The position numbers and the translations under genes were made by a program. This document shows positions 47,095-55,481 of a stretch of DNA of 64,000 nt, piece after piece. A model generated the notes under the pieces. It was not told where the DNA came from. It saw only the letters and a list, made by a program, of their open reading frames with translations, and searched no databases. Position 1 is the stretch's first letter, and every line of letters begins with the position of its first letter. Origin of the DNA: Streptomyces olivochromogenes (GTDB lineage: Bacteria; Actinomycetota; Actinomycetes; Streptomycetales; Streptomycetaceae); assembly GCF_021538895.1 (NCBI RefSeq), contig NZ_JADDRL010000022.1, forward strand, positions 1 to 64,000, given 5' to 3'.

Positions 47095-47628
47095 TCAGTG
47101 GGAGCTGTCGTCCAGTGAGTCGATCGTCCGGCGCAGCCAGGTGAGCTCGGCCCGGCTCGTCGCGCGTGCGATGGTGAGGATGCCGCGCCGGAACGGGTCG
47201 TCCAGCTCCTCGGCGCTCAGCGGCCGGTCGCCCTCGTAGAAGAAGCTCGCCGGCTCCTCCAGGAACGCCAGTCTGCGCCGCAGCACCGCCACCTGGAGCG
47301 TGGGGTCGTCCAGGTGCCTGAGGAAGGCGAGCACCGTGAACCAGCGGTTCTCGTCGGTGATGTCGCGCTGCGCCGGTTCGGCCAGCCGACGCCGCAGCAC
47401 GCGCCGGCCGTCGTCGGTGAGCGTCAGCACGTGACGCGGCGCGGCCACCGCACCGGGCTCGGTGGTCCGGGCCAGCAGATCCGCCTTTTCGAGCCGCTTG
47501 ATCGCGGGATACAGCGTGCTCTCGGCGACGGGGCGTACGTGCCCGGTCAGCGCCGCGATGTGTTTGCGCAGCACGTAGCCGTGCAGCGGGGCGTCGTACA
47601 GGAAACCGAGGATGGCGAGCTCCAGCAT
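47095..47628 (-). CDS. PadR family transcriptional regulator
   Basis: 177 residues. The N-terminal winged helix reads LELAILGFLYDAPLHGYVLRKHI and STLYPAIKRLEKADLL, diagnostic of PadR; the rest is the C-terminal dimerisation coil (PadR_C, Vir-like). GGGAG lies upstream of ATG 47628. It is divergent from an alpha/beta hydrolase, with an inverted repeat between them. The usual role is a repressor that responds to a small aromatic or drug-like ligand. Confidence 0.88.
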   Translation of the reverse strand: MLELAILGFLYDAPLHGYVLRKHIAALTGHVRPVAESTLYPAIKRLEKADLLARTTEPGAVAAPRHVLTLTDDGRRVLRRRLAEPAQRDITDENRWFTVLAFLRHLDDPTLQVAVLRRRLAFLEEPASFFYEGDRPLSAEELDDPFRRGILTIARATSRAELTWLRRTIDSLDDSSH

Positions 47629-47685
47629 GGCCGCATTCTCCCGCAAGCCCGCTGTACATCGACGCGTGGATACTTCGCTTTATCA

Positions 47686-47705
47686 ATACCTCAGTTCCGA
47701 GGTAT
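47686..47705. promoter_or_regulatory. PadR operator candidate
   Basis: ATACCTC-AGTTCC-GAGGTAT is a perfect inverted repeat with 7-bp arms and a 6-base spacer, in the gap between the PadR start (47628) and the hydrolase start (47755). A partial extra ATAC box lies at 47670. Confidence 0.65.
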
Positions 47706-47754
47706 CTTCCTCGCGTGCCCGATCGCGGCACCGGCGACACCGAGGAGGAACGCG

Positions 47755-48510
47755 ATGCAGCAGGCCGAGTTCGACGGTGAGGGAAGCCGGATCCGGTGGA
47801 CGGAGACGCCCGGCGAGGAACCCGCGCGCGTGTTCGTCCACGGACTGGGGTCGATGTCGACCGTGTACCACGCCCACATCGCGGCCCACCCCGAACTCGC
47901 GGGCCGCCGAAGCCTGTTCGTTGACCTGCCAGGACACGGCATCAGCGACCGGCCCGCACATTTCGGCTACACACTGGAGGACCACGCCGACGCCCTCGCG
48001 GCGGCCCTGGACGCGGCGAGGCTGACCGGCGCCGAACTGGTCGCGCACAGCATGGGTGGCTCGGTCGCCATCGTGCTCGCCCACCGGCGGCCCGACCTCG
48101 TCTCCCGGCTGGTCCTCACCGAGGCCAACCTCGACGCCTTCCCGCCGCAATCCGCGGCGAGCCGCGAAATCGCCTCCTACGAGGCGGACGAGTTCCTGGC
48201 ATTCGGCCACGCACGCGTGCTGGAGCGTGTCGGCCCGCTGTGGGCGGCGACCATGCGACTGGCCGACCCGCGTGCGCTGCACCGCACCAGCCGGGGGCTC
48301 GTGCGCGGCTCGGACCCCGCCATGCGCACGCTCCTGGAAGGGCTGCCGATCGACCGCGTGTATCTGCAGGGCGAGCTCAGCGGTGAACTGGCGGGCAAGG
48401 AGGGCCTGGAGGAGGCCGGGGTGCGTGTGGTGACGGTGCCCGGCGCCGGGCACAACGTCATGTTCGACCAGCCGGACGCCTTTGTCGCGACGGTGGCCGG
48501 ACAGGGGTGA
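47755..48510 (+). CDS. Alpha/beta hydrolase under PadR control
   Basis: 251 residues. FVHGLGSMS is the oxyanion loop, VDLPGHGISDRP the next conserved turn, AHSMGG carries the nucleophile Ser, and PGAGHNVMFDQP the catalytic His. GAGGAGG lies before ATG 47755. Likely an esterase or lactonase in the cytoplasm; substrate unknown, perhaps related to the PadR ligand. Confidence 0.87.
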   Translation: MQQAEFDGEGSRIRWTETPGEEPARVFVHGLGSMSTVYHAHIAAHPELAGRRSLFVDLPGHGISDRPAHFGYTLEDHADALAAALDAARLTGAELVAHSMGGSVAIVLAHRRPDLVSRLVLTEANLDAFPPQSAASREIASYEADEFLAFGHARVLERVGPLWAATMRLADPRALHRTSRGLVRGSDPAMRTLLEGLPIDRVYLQGELSGELAGKEGLEEAGVRVVTVPGAGHNVMFDQPDAFVATVAGQG

Positions 48511-48645
48511 GGGGCCGCCCGCGCGCACGGCCGGGTGGCGGTACGTCGGCACGTACGCCCGCCTACGCGAGGGTCCGCCGGCGCGGACCCCGGCCTGCGG
48601 GGAGGTCCCGCGGCACAGGCCCGCGACCGTGGCCGGAGGCCGTCG

Positions 48646-49254
48646 TCAGTCCTCGCGAACGGCCAGCGCGAGGAAGCGGGAGTCCTCGTCCACGTACGAC
48701 GTCATACGCCATCCGGAACCGGCCAGCAGCGGACGGAGGTTGCCCTCGGCGCGCAGGTCGTCCGGGGTGATCTGCCGGCCCTGGCGCGCCGCCAGCGCCG
48801 CCCGGCCGATCGGATGGAACAGCGCCAGTGTGCCGCCGGGCCGTACCACGCGCGCCAACTCCCGCAGGTTCTCTGAGGGACGCGGCAGATGCGCGATGAG
48901 GCCCGCGCCGAACACGGCGTCGAAGGACTCCGACCGCAGGGGCAGGGCGGCCACGTCGGCGAGCAGCAGCCGCCCGTCCCGGTCCCTCCCGGCCCGTACC
49001 GCGGCCCGCAGCATCTCCGGTGTCAGATCCACCCCGACGACCACGCCCGCGGGCCCCACGGCCGCGCGCAACGGCGGCAGGGCCCGGCCCGTGCCGCAGC
49101 CCGCGTCGAGCACGCGGTCCCCGGGGCGCAGCCCGAGGTCGGCCACGGCTGCCGCGTAGGCGGGACCGTCGTCGGGGAACCGCCTGTCCCAGTCGGCCGC
49201 CCGGGCGCCGAAGAACTCTTGGACGTGCGTGTGGTCGTCGCTCATGCTCCGCAT
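48646..49254 (-). CDS. SAM-dependent methyltransferase
   Basis: 202 residues of class I fold. VLDAGCGTGRALPPL is the SAM-binding loop (motif I), GVDLTPEML holds the acidic residue contacting the ribose, and ARVVRPGGTLALFHP is motif III/post III. No target-specific domain is present. The start may be ATG 49254 or ATG 49245; GAGGG lies just before the first. Acceptor unknown. Confidence 0.83.
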   Translation of the reverse strand: MRSMSDDHTHVQEFFGARAADWDRRFPDDGPAYAAAVADLGLRPGDRVLDAGCGTGRALPPLRAAVGPAGVVVGVDLTPEMLRAAVRAGRDRDGRLLLADVAALPLRSESFDAVFGAGLIAHLPRPSENLRELARVVRPGGTLALFHPIGRAALAARQGRQITPDDLRAEGNLRPLLAGSGWRMTSYVDEDSRFLALAVRED

Positions 49255-49397
49255 GATCCCTCACCGGCACGGGGGCTGCCGTTGCGCGCACGTTCGAGCG
49301 GGACGCGATCGTTCCAGCGCATCTCCGCGTCACATTGCAACACCTTTCGAAATGCGCCCCCTGCGTGCGCCCCTGCTCCGGCTAGCGTCCCGGGGCC

Positions 49398-50174
49398 ATG
49401 GGACACCTGGACCATGCCGCCTTCGGCTGGCTGACCCCCGTACTGTCGTACGCGATGGCCTGTACAGGCGCCGCGCTGGGTCTGCGCTGCACCGTCCGCG
49501 CGCTCGGCACCACCGGCCGGTCGCGCCGCAACTGGCTCGTCACCGCGGCCTCCGCGATCGGCACCGGCATCTGGACCATGCACTTCGTGGCCATGCTCGG
49601 CTTCAGCGTCAGCGGCACCGACATCCGCTACGACGTACCGCTGACCGTCCTCAGCCTCCTCGTCGCCATGGTCGTCGTCTGCGCCGGCGTCTTCGTCGTC
49701 GGCTACAGCCGTGACCGCACCCGAGCACTCTTCCTCGGCGGCCTCACCACCGGGCTGGGTGTGGCGAGCATGCACTACCTCGGCATGGCCGCGGTACGCC
49801 TGCACGGCGACGTCCGCTACGACCCGATGCTCGTCGGGCTCTCCGTCCTCATCGCGGTCGTCGCGGCGACGGCGGCCCTGTGGGCGGGGCTGAACATCAA
49901 GTCACCCGTCGCGGTCACCGTCGCCTCGCTCGTCATGGGAGCGGCCGTCAGCAGCATGCACTACACCGGAATGTTCGCGGTGAGCGTGCGCGTCACGCCC
50001 TCCGCTTCGGTCCTGCCCGGGGCCACGGCGATGCAGTTCATCTTCCCCCTCGCCGTCGGCCTCGGGTCCTACCTCTTCCTCACCTCGGCCTTCGTCGCCC
50101 TCTCGCCGACAGCAGGAGAGCGCGAGGCGACCGCCTCGGCCCAACGGCCGGTCGAGAGCGCCACCGCCCGCTAG
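49398..50174 (+). CDS. MHYT-domain integral membrane sensor
   Basis: 258 residues with seven predicted membrane helices. The MHYT motif occurs as WTMHFVAML, SMHYLGMAA and SMHYTGMFA, whose Met and His residues are proposed to bind a metal such as copper and sense a gas (oxygen, CO or NO). Unlike many MHYT proteins it has no attached output domain. The stop is 51 bases before CvnA on the same strand, so it could feed signals into the conservon (inference). Confidence 0.88.
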   Translation: MGHLDHAAFGWLTPVLSYAMACTGAALGLRCTVRALGTTGRSRRNWLVTAASAIGTGIWTMHFVAMLGFSVSGTDIRYDVPLTVLSLLVAMVVVCAGVFVVGYSRDRTRALFLGGLTTGLGVASMHYLGMAAVRLHGDVRYDPMLVGLSVLIAVVAATAALWAGLNIKSPVAVTVASLVMGAAVSSMHYTGMFAVSVRVTPSASVLPGATAMQFIFPLAVGLGSYLFLTSAFVALSPTAGEREATASAQRPVESATAR

Positions 50175-50225
50175 CCGGGGCCCGGCAGAGCGCGCCGCCC
50201 CGAACCACTACCGAGCGAGGAGGCC

Positions 50226-52733
50226 ATGCGTACACCCCGGAGGACCCCCACGGCCGGCGCGAAGACGCCGTCCCCACCGCCCGTGCGCGGCCGTCGCGCG
50301 CACGCCGGACCACCCGCCGACGAGCCCGCGGACGAACCCGTGGGCCCGGCGGCCGACCTCGCGCCTGCGCGCGCGGGACGATGGCGGACCCGGCCCCGGA
50401 CGGTGCGGGCCAAGGTCGTCTGCCTGCTGATGGTGCCCGTCGTCTCCCTGCTCGCCCTGTGGGCGTACGCCACCGTCAGCACCGCACAGGACGTCTCCCG
50501 GCTGCGGCAGTCCCAGCGCGTCGACGCCGAACTACGGGCACCCGTCTCCGTTGCCGTCTCCGCCCTGCAGGCCGAGCGGGCCGCCGCGGTGCGTCACGCG
50601 ACCGACCCGGCCGCCGGACAGAGCGACGACCTCAGGACGCTCGCCGCGCGCACCGACCGTGCCGTGGCACGGCTGCGGCTCGGGGACGACCACACCGTCG
50701 CCGACAGTGGGGACCTACCGCGTGGCGTCGCCGCGCGGCTGGAGATCTTCGTCGCCGACGCCGAGCACCTGCGGACGCTGCGCACGGCGGTGCTCGACCG
50801 CCGGACCGGCTGGGCCCAGGTGTACGGGCAGTACACCCGGACCATCGCCTCGGGTTTCGGCGTGGACGGCGCCCTCACCGGTGTCCAGGCCGACGACGTC
50901 GGTTCCGGCGCGCGCGTGCTGCTGGAGTTCTCCCGCGCGCGTGAGGCCCTGGCCCAGGAGGACGTGCTGCTCACCAGCGCTCGCCTCGCCGGGGGCCTCC
51001 AGGGCGCACGGCTGCGGCAGTTCACGGGCGCCGTCGAGACACGCCGCACGCTCACCGAGGCCGCTGTCGCTGATCTGCCCGGCGCCCAGCGCGCCGCCTG
51101 GCAGCGCCTCGCCGACGGCAGCGCCTACACCTCCGCCGCCGCCGTCGAGGACAGGGTCCTCGCCAGTGCCCCGGGCGCCCGCGCGATCGCCGCCGCTCCG
51201 CAAGCCACCTGGGATCCGGCCCACGCGCGCGTGCAGGACGGCATGCGGGGCATCGAGACCGGCGCCGGCCGTGCCGTCGCGGGCCGTGCCGAACCGTTCA
51301 CCCGGGGTCTGCTCACCCCGGCCGGGGCCGCGGTCCTCTTCGGACTCGCCGCCGTGGCCGCCTCGCTCGTCATCTCCGTACGCATCGGACGCGCCCTCGT
51401 GGTCGAGTTGGTCACCTTGCGCAACAGCGCCCTGGAGATCGCCGGCCGCAAACTTCCCGAGGCCATGCGGAGGCTGCGCGCGGGCGAGGAGATCGACATC
51501 CGCGCCGAGACACCCCCCGGACCGCCCGCCGAGGACGAGACAGGACAGGTCGCCGAGGCCCTCGGCACCGTGCACCGCGCGGCCCTGCGCGCCGCCGTGG
51601 AGCGTGCCGAACTCGCCAGCGGCATCTCCGGGGTGTTCGTGAACCTCGCCCGCCGTAGCCAGGTCCTGGTCCACCGCCAGCTCAGCCTGCTGGACAGCAT
51701 GGAGCGCCGCTCCGAGGACCCCAACGAACTGAGCGACCTCTTCCGGCTCGACCACCTGACGACCCGTATGCGACGCCACGCCGAGAGCCTGATCATCCTG
51801 TCCGGGGCCGCACCCGGACGAGCCTGGCGCATTCCGGTGTCCCTCACCAACGTGGTGCGCGCGGCCGTCTCCGAAGTCGAGGACTACGCGCGCGTGGAGG
51901 TGCGCCGACTCCCGGAGGCGTCCGTCATCGGCGCGGCCGTCGCCGACCTCACCCATCTGCTCGCCGAGATCGTGGAGAACGCCGCCCAGTTCTCCCCGCC
52001 CCACACGCGCGTGCGGATCACCGGCGAGCCCGTCGGCAACGGTTACGCCCTGGAGGTCGAGGACCGGGGCCTGGGCATGGGGGCGGAGACGCTCGCCGAG
52101 GCGAACCGGCGCATCGAGCAGTCCGAGGCACTCGACCTGTTCGACAGCGACCGCCTCGGTCTCTTCGTGGTCAGCAGGCTCGCCGCGCGCCACGGCATCA
52201 AGGTGCACCTGCGCACCTCACCCTACGGCGGCACCACCGCCGTGGTCCTGATGCCCACCGCGCTGCTGCACAACGGGGTGGCGGAACGTTCCCCTCGCTC
52301 GTCGGCGGACGCCGAACCGGCGGCGGAACGCGAGTACGCGCGCGTGCCGGGCGCCCACGCCCGCGTGCCCGGAGACAGGCCCGCCCTCGCGGCGACCGCA
52401 CAGCCATCGGCAGACGCCCCGCCCGACACCCTGCCCCCAGGAGTCACCACCTTGCGGCCGCACCGCCCGTCGAACGACTCCGAAGCTTCCGAAGACCTCC
52501 CGCGCCGGGTACGCCAGGCGAACCTCGCCCCCCAACTGCGCGAGCAGCGCCGCGAGGAGCGGGACCGCCCACCTGCCTCCGGCGGCGACGATCCGCGTAC
52601 TCCCGAACTCGTACGGGACCGCATGGCGGCCTACCGCGACGGCTGGGCGCGCGGCGGCGGACGGCAGCCCGGCCGCGCAGTCGCCCCGGACACCGAATCG
52701 GGCAGTCACAGCAGCGAAGGAGACTATGCATGA
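50226..52733 (+). CDS. cvnA: Conservon sensor kinase CvnA
   Basis: 835 residues. A transmembrane helix at about 64-84 and another at about 365-385 bracket an extracytoplasmic nitrate/nitrite-sensing (NIT-like) domain. Then come a HAMP-like linker, the dimerisation helix DHLTTRMRRHAESLIILSG at about 508-526 and a HATPase_c domain with N box ENAAQFSP, G1 DRGLGMG and G2 GLFVVSRLAARHG. The C-terminal 170 residues are disordered and Pro/Arg-rich. In conservons this protein works with CvnB, C and D as a membrane complex resembling a G-protein-coupled receptor system. GAGGAGG precedes the ATG. It overlaps cvnB by four bases. Confidence 0.93.
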   Translation: MRTPRRTPTAGAKTPSPPPVRGRRAHAGPPADEPADEPVGPAADLAPARAGRWRTRPRTVRAKVVCLLMVPVVSLLALWAYATVSTAQDVSRLRQSQRVDAELRAPVSVAVSALQAERAAAVRHATDPAAGQSDDLRTLAARTDRAVARLRLGDDHTVADSGDLPRGVAARLEIFVADAEHLRTLRTAVLDRRTGWAQVYGQYTRTIASGFGVDGALTGVQADDVGSGARVLLEFSRAREALAQEDVLLTSARLAGGLQGARLRQFTGAVETRRTLTEAAVADLPGAQRAAWQRLADGSAYTSAAAVEDRVLASAPGARAIAAAPQATWDPAHARVQDGMRGIETGAGRAVAGRAEPFTRGLLTPAGAAVLFGLAAVAASLVISVRIGRALVVELVTLRNSALEIAGRKLPEAMRRLRAGEEIDIRAETPPGPPAEDETGQVAEALGTVHRAALRAAVERAELASGISGVFVNLARRSQVLVHRQLSLLDSMERRSEDPNELSDLFRLDHLTTRMRRHAESLIILSGAAPGRAWRIPVSLTNVVRAAVSEVEDYARVEVRRLPEASVIGAAVADLTHLLAEIVENAAQFSPPHTRVRITGEPVGNGYALEVEDRGLGMGAETLAEANRRIEQSEALDLFDSDRLGLFVVSRLAARHGIKVHLRTSPYGGTTAVVLMPTALLHNGVAERSPRSSADAEPAAEREYARVPGAHARVPGDRPALAATAQPSADAPPDTLPPGVTTLRPHRPSNDSEASEDLPRRVRQANLAPQLREQRREERDRPPASGGDDPRTPELVRDRMAAYRDGWARGGGRQPGRAVAPDTESGSHSSEGDYA

Positions 52734-53167
52734 TCCACGACCCGGGCATGCGGGCCGCCCAGCGATCTCGTGAACTCGACTGGTTGCTGGACGACCTGGT
52801 GGCACGCGTGAGCGACGTGCGGCACGCCGTGGTGCTCTCCAACGACGGCCTCGCGGTCGGCGCTTCCACCGGCCTCAAACGCGAGGACGCCGAGCATCTG
52901 GCCGCCGTCGCCTCCGGCTTCCACAGCCTGGCCAAGGGCGCGGGCCGGCACTTCGGAGCCGGAGGCGTGCGTCAGACCATGGTGGAGATGGACGACGGCT
53001 TCCTCTTCGTGGCGGCCGCCGGGGACGGCTCCTGCCTGACGCTTCTCACCGCCGTGACCGCCGACATCGGACTCGTCGCGTACGAGATGGCACGGCTGGT
53101 CAAGCGTGTCGGCGAGCACCTCCGCACGGCGCCGCGCGTCGGTGCTCGCCCACCTGTCGTGGGCTGA
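52730..53167 (+). CDS. cvnB: Conservon roadblock/LC7 protein CvnB
   Basis: 145 residues of the roadblock/LC7 family, thought to act as the GTPase-modulating partner of CvnD. Key segments are ELDWLLDDLVARVSDVRHAVVLSNDGLAVG and AEHLAAVASGFHSLAKGAGRHFG. The ATG overlaps the cvnA stop (ATGA). A second, very similar roadblock gene lies at 54943-55356. Confidence 0.93.
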   Translation: MIHDPGMRAAQRSRELDWLLDDLVARVSDVRHAVVLSNDGLAVGASTGLKREDAEHLAAVASGFHSLAKGAGRHFGAGGVRQTMVEMDDGFLFVAAAGDGSCLTLLTAVTADIGLVAYEMARLVKRVGEHLRTAPRVGARPPVVG

Positions 53168-53189
53168 GCCGAGAGAGCGGTCGGCACGG

Positions 53190-53603
53190 ATGATCGAGGA
53201 CAGGGCCGGCGCCCCGAGCGACCAGGGCAGCCAGTGGTACGACATAGAGGCGGGGCCCCTGGTCCGCCCGTACGCGATGACGGGCGGCCGCACCAGACCG
53301 GGCCCCACCGGGGTGCGATTCGACCTGATCGCGCTCGTCGCTCTCGACCCAGGCGCCCCCGTCGTCGACGACGACACCGCGCTCGGACCCGAGCACCGCA
53401 CGCTCATCGACCTGTGCCGCACGGAAACGCAGTCCGTCGCCGAACTCGCGGCGGACGCCGACCTTCCCGTCGGAGTGGTCCGGGTGCTCCTCGGCGACCT
53501 CCTGGAGCTGGGCTGCGTCACGGTCAGCAGTCCAGTGCCTCCGGCGCAGCTGCCCGACGAGCGCATTCTGCGCGAGGTCATCGAGGGATTGCGGGCGCTG
53601 TAG
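53190..53603 (+). CDS. cvnC: Conservon DUF742 protein CvnC
   Basis: 137 residues of DUF742. The family features VRPYAMTGGRTRPG near the front and a winged-helix-like SVAELAADADLPVGVVRVLLGDLLELG in the second half are clear. It starts 22 bases after cvnB with a weak ribosome site (GAGAGCGG). It is thought to bind the kinase complex; the exact activity is unknown. Unlike typical conservons it is separated from cvnD by almost 200 bases. Confidence 0.92.
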   Translation: MIEDRAGAPSDQGSQWYDIEAGPLVRPYAMTGGRTRPGPTGVRFDLIALVALDPGAPVVDDDTALGPEHRTLIDLCRTETQSVAELAADADLPVGVVRVLLGDLLELGCVTVSSPVPPAQLPDERILREVIEGLRAL

Positions 53604-53730
53604 ACGAGGGTTCAGAACCAACCGGACGAGCACGGCACACGGTCGCACACCTTTCCGGTAGCAACCGGACTCCAGTCGGTCACATCGCGTGGATATCGGG
53701 TCAATCACCCGGAAGGGGGAGGGAATTGTC

Positions 53731-53799
53731 ATGATGCTGACTTCGCACCCCGACGTGCTCCCGGACGTCGACCGTACCCGGCACTCCCGAGAGAAGTGA
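53731..53799 (+). CDS. 22-codon leader-like ORF before cvnD
   Basis: ATG ATG at 53731 is preceded by a very strong purine-rich ribosome site (GGGGGAGGG, seven bases before). The frame encodes 22 residues and ends with TGA at 53797-53799, only two bases before the cvnD ATG at 53802. This layout suggests translational coupling or a regulatory leader peptide. The peptide has no known relatives that I can identify. Confidence 0.5.
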   Translation: MMLTSHPDVLPDVDRTRHSREK

Positions 53800-53801
53800 T
53801 C

Positions 53802-54407
53802 ATGGTATCCGAGCACTCCGTTGCCGCGGATGGCGATCCGTCCGCCCTGGCGCTGAAGATTTTGGTCGCCGGCGGATTCGGCGTGGGCAAGACCACGCTG
53901 GTGGGCGCGGTCAGCGAGATCCGCCCTCTGCGCACCGAGGAGCTGCTCAGCGAGGCGGGTCAACTGGTCGATGACACCGACGGCGTGGACCAGAAGGTGA
54001 CCACGACCGTCGCCATGGACTTCGGCCGTATCACGATCCGCTCCGGCCTCTCCCTCTACCTCTTCGGCACACCCGGCCAGGACCGGTTCTGGTTCCTGTG
54101 GGACGAACTGTCGCAAGGGGCCCTCGGCGCCGTGGTTCTGGCCGACACCCGGCGGTTGGAGGACTGCTTCCCGGCGGTGGACTACTTCGAACACCGGCGC
54201 ATACCGTTCGTCGTGGCCGTCAACTGCTTTGCCGGTGCCCGCGCGTACAGCGCCCACGAGGTGTGCCGAGCCCTCGACCTCGACCCGGGAACGCCGGTGG
54301 TCCTGTGCGACGCCCGCGACCGGGCCTCGGGCAAGGAGGTGCTGATCCGTCTCGTCGAGTACGCCGGACGGATGCACACCGCCCGGCTCCTCGACTCCGT
54401 GAGCTGA
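53802..54407 (+). CDS. cvnD: Conservon small GTPase CvnD
   Basis: 201 residues of the MglA/Ras-like conservon GTPase family. The P-loop GFGVGKTT is at 25-32, FGTPGQDRFWFLWDEL is the switch II region, and VAVNCFAGA stands where NKxD would be, a normal conservon deviation. It is the output element of the CvnA-B-C-D system. GAGAAG precedes ATG 53802; a GTG six bases upstream is an alternative. It may have its own promoter, given the gap after cvnC. Confidence 0.93.
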   Translation: MVSEHSVAADGDPSALALKILVAGGFGVGKTTLVGAVSEIRPLRTEELLSEAGQLVDDTDGVDQKVTTTVAMDFGRITIRSGLSLYLFGTPGQDRFWFLWDELSQGALGAVVLADTRRLEDCFPAVDYFEHRRIPFVVAVNCFAGARAYSAHEVCRALDLDPGTPVVLCDARDRASGKEVLIRLVEYAGRMHTARLLDSVS

Positions 54408-54420
54408 CCGGCGGCGGCTC

Positions 54421-54849
54421 TCAGCCCGTCAGATCCGTCAGCGCCACCACATTGTCGATGGCGACCCGGACCAGGAGTTCGCCCGGAACGCCGTTGCGGG
54501 CACCGAACGCCTCGGCGTGCTCCTCGCCCATGTACCGTGCGGCGATCCGGGTCGCCCAGTGGCGAAGTTCGCCGAGATCCTCGGACAGGCGGGCCCGGCC
54601 GTTCAGGACCACGAAGTGGAAGGGCGGTGTGTCGTCGTCCACGCACAGGGCGACCCGCTCGTCGCGGGCCAGATTGCGCCCTTTCACCGTCTCCTTTCCG
54701 GTGTTGAAGACCACCTCGTCCCCGTCCAGCAGAAACCAGACCGGCGCCACGTGCGGGCTCCCGTCGGCGCGTACGGTCGACAACTTGCCGGTGCGAGTGC
54801 CGTGCGAGACGAACTCCCGCCATTGCTCATCGGTCATCTTCTGTGCCAT
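54421..54849 (-). CDS. PPOX-class F420/FMN-binding oxidoreductase
   Basis: 142 residues of the split-barrel pyridoxamine-phosphate-oxidase fold: TRTGKLSTVRADGSPHVAPVWFLLDGDEVVFNTG, then KGRNLARDERVALCVDD. This branch in Streptomyces usually binds F420 or FMN. AAGGAGG nine bases before ATG 54849. It is encoded opposite to the conservon, converging with cvnD and divergent from the orphan roadblock gene 93 bases away. Substrate unknown. Confidence 0.87.
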   Translation of the reverse strand: MAQKMTDEQWREFVSHGTRTGKLSTVRADGSPHVAPVWFLLDGDEVVFNTGKETVKGRNLARDERVALCVDDDTPPFHFVVLNGRARLSEDLGELRHWATRIAARYMGEEHAEAFGARNGVPGELLVRVAIDNVVALTDLTG

Positions 54850-54942
54850 GGCCCCATCCTCCTTGCCCGGACGGCGGTCGTGGGGAAGGCTGGCGGACAG
54901 ATCCTCCGGCCAGGGAGGCGACATCACACGGGGAGCGGGAGC

Positions 54943-55356
54943 ATGGCGCAGAACCAGGGACTCGGCTGGTTGCTCGACGACCTGACCGGGCGCGTGGAAC
55001 ACGTACGGCACGCGCTGGTCCTGTCGAACGACGGGCTGGTGACGGGTTCGAGCACGGGCCTGCGCCGTGAGGACGCGGAGCATCTCGCCGCCGTCGCCTC
55101 CGGACTCCACAGCCTGGCCAAGGGTTCGGGACGCCACTTCAGCGCGGGCAGGGTGCGCCAGACGATGATCGAGTACGACGACGCGGTCCTGTTCGTCACC
55201 GCGGCCGGCACCGGCAGCTGTCTGTGCGTGCTCAGCGGCGCGGAAGCCGACATAGGCCAGATCGCCTACGAGATGACCCTGCTGGTCAACCGGGTCGGCG
55301 AGCACCTCGGCGTCGACGCCCGGCACCCCGAGCGTACTTCCCCGGCAGACCTCTGA
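54943..55356 (+). CDS. Orphan roadblock/LC7 protein (CvnB paralogue)
   Basis: 137 residues, strikingly like CvnB at 52730-53167: both share DVRHA/HVRHA-LVLSNDGL, LRREDAEHLAAVASGLHSLAKG and the MxLLV-RVGEHL end. It is not next to a kinase or GTPase gene. It could be a duplicate able to enter the nearby conservon complex. Start ATG 54943 has GGGGAG upstream. Confidence 0.88.
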   Translation: MAQNQGLGWLLDDLTGRVEHVRHALVLSNDGLVTGSSTGLRREDAEHLAAVASGLHSLAKGSGRHFSAGRVRQTMIEYDDAVLFVTAAGTGSCLCVLSGAEADIGQIAYEMTLLVNRVGEHLGVDARHPERTSPADL

Positions 55357-55481
55357 CCTGCTGGTTTGTCTTTGCCCGTGGAGTTATCCACAGGCTCGCC
55401 ACGCGATGCGCCGGACCGGCTACGGTTTTTTCACGGCGAGCGCACACGGCGCGAGCCACCCACTCCACGGGGGAGATGACC

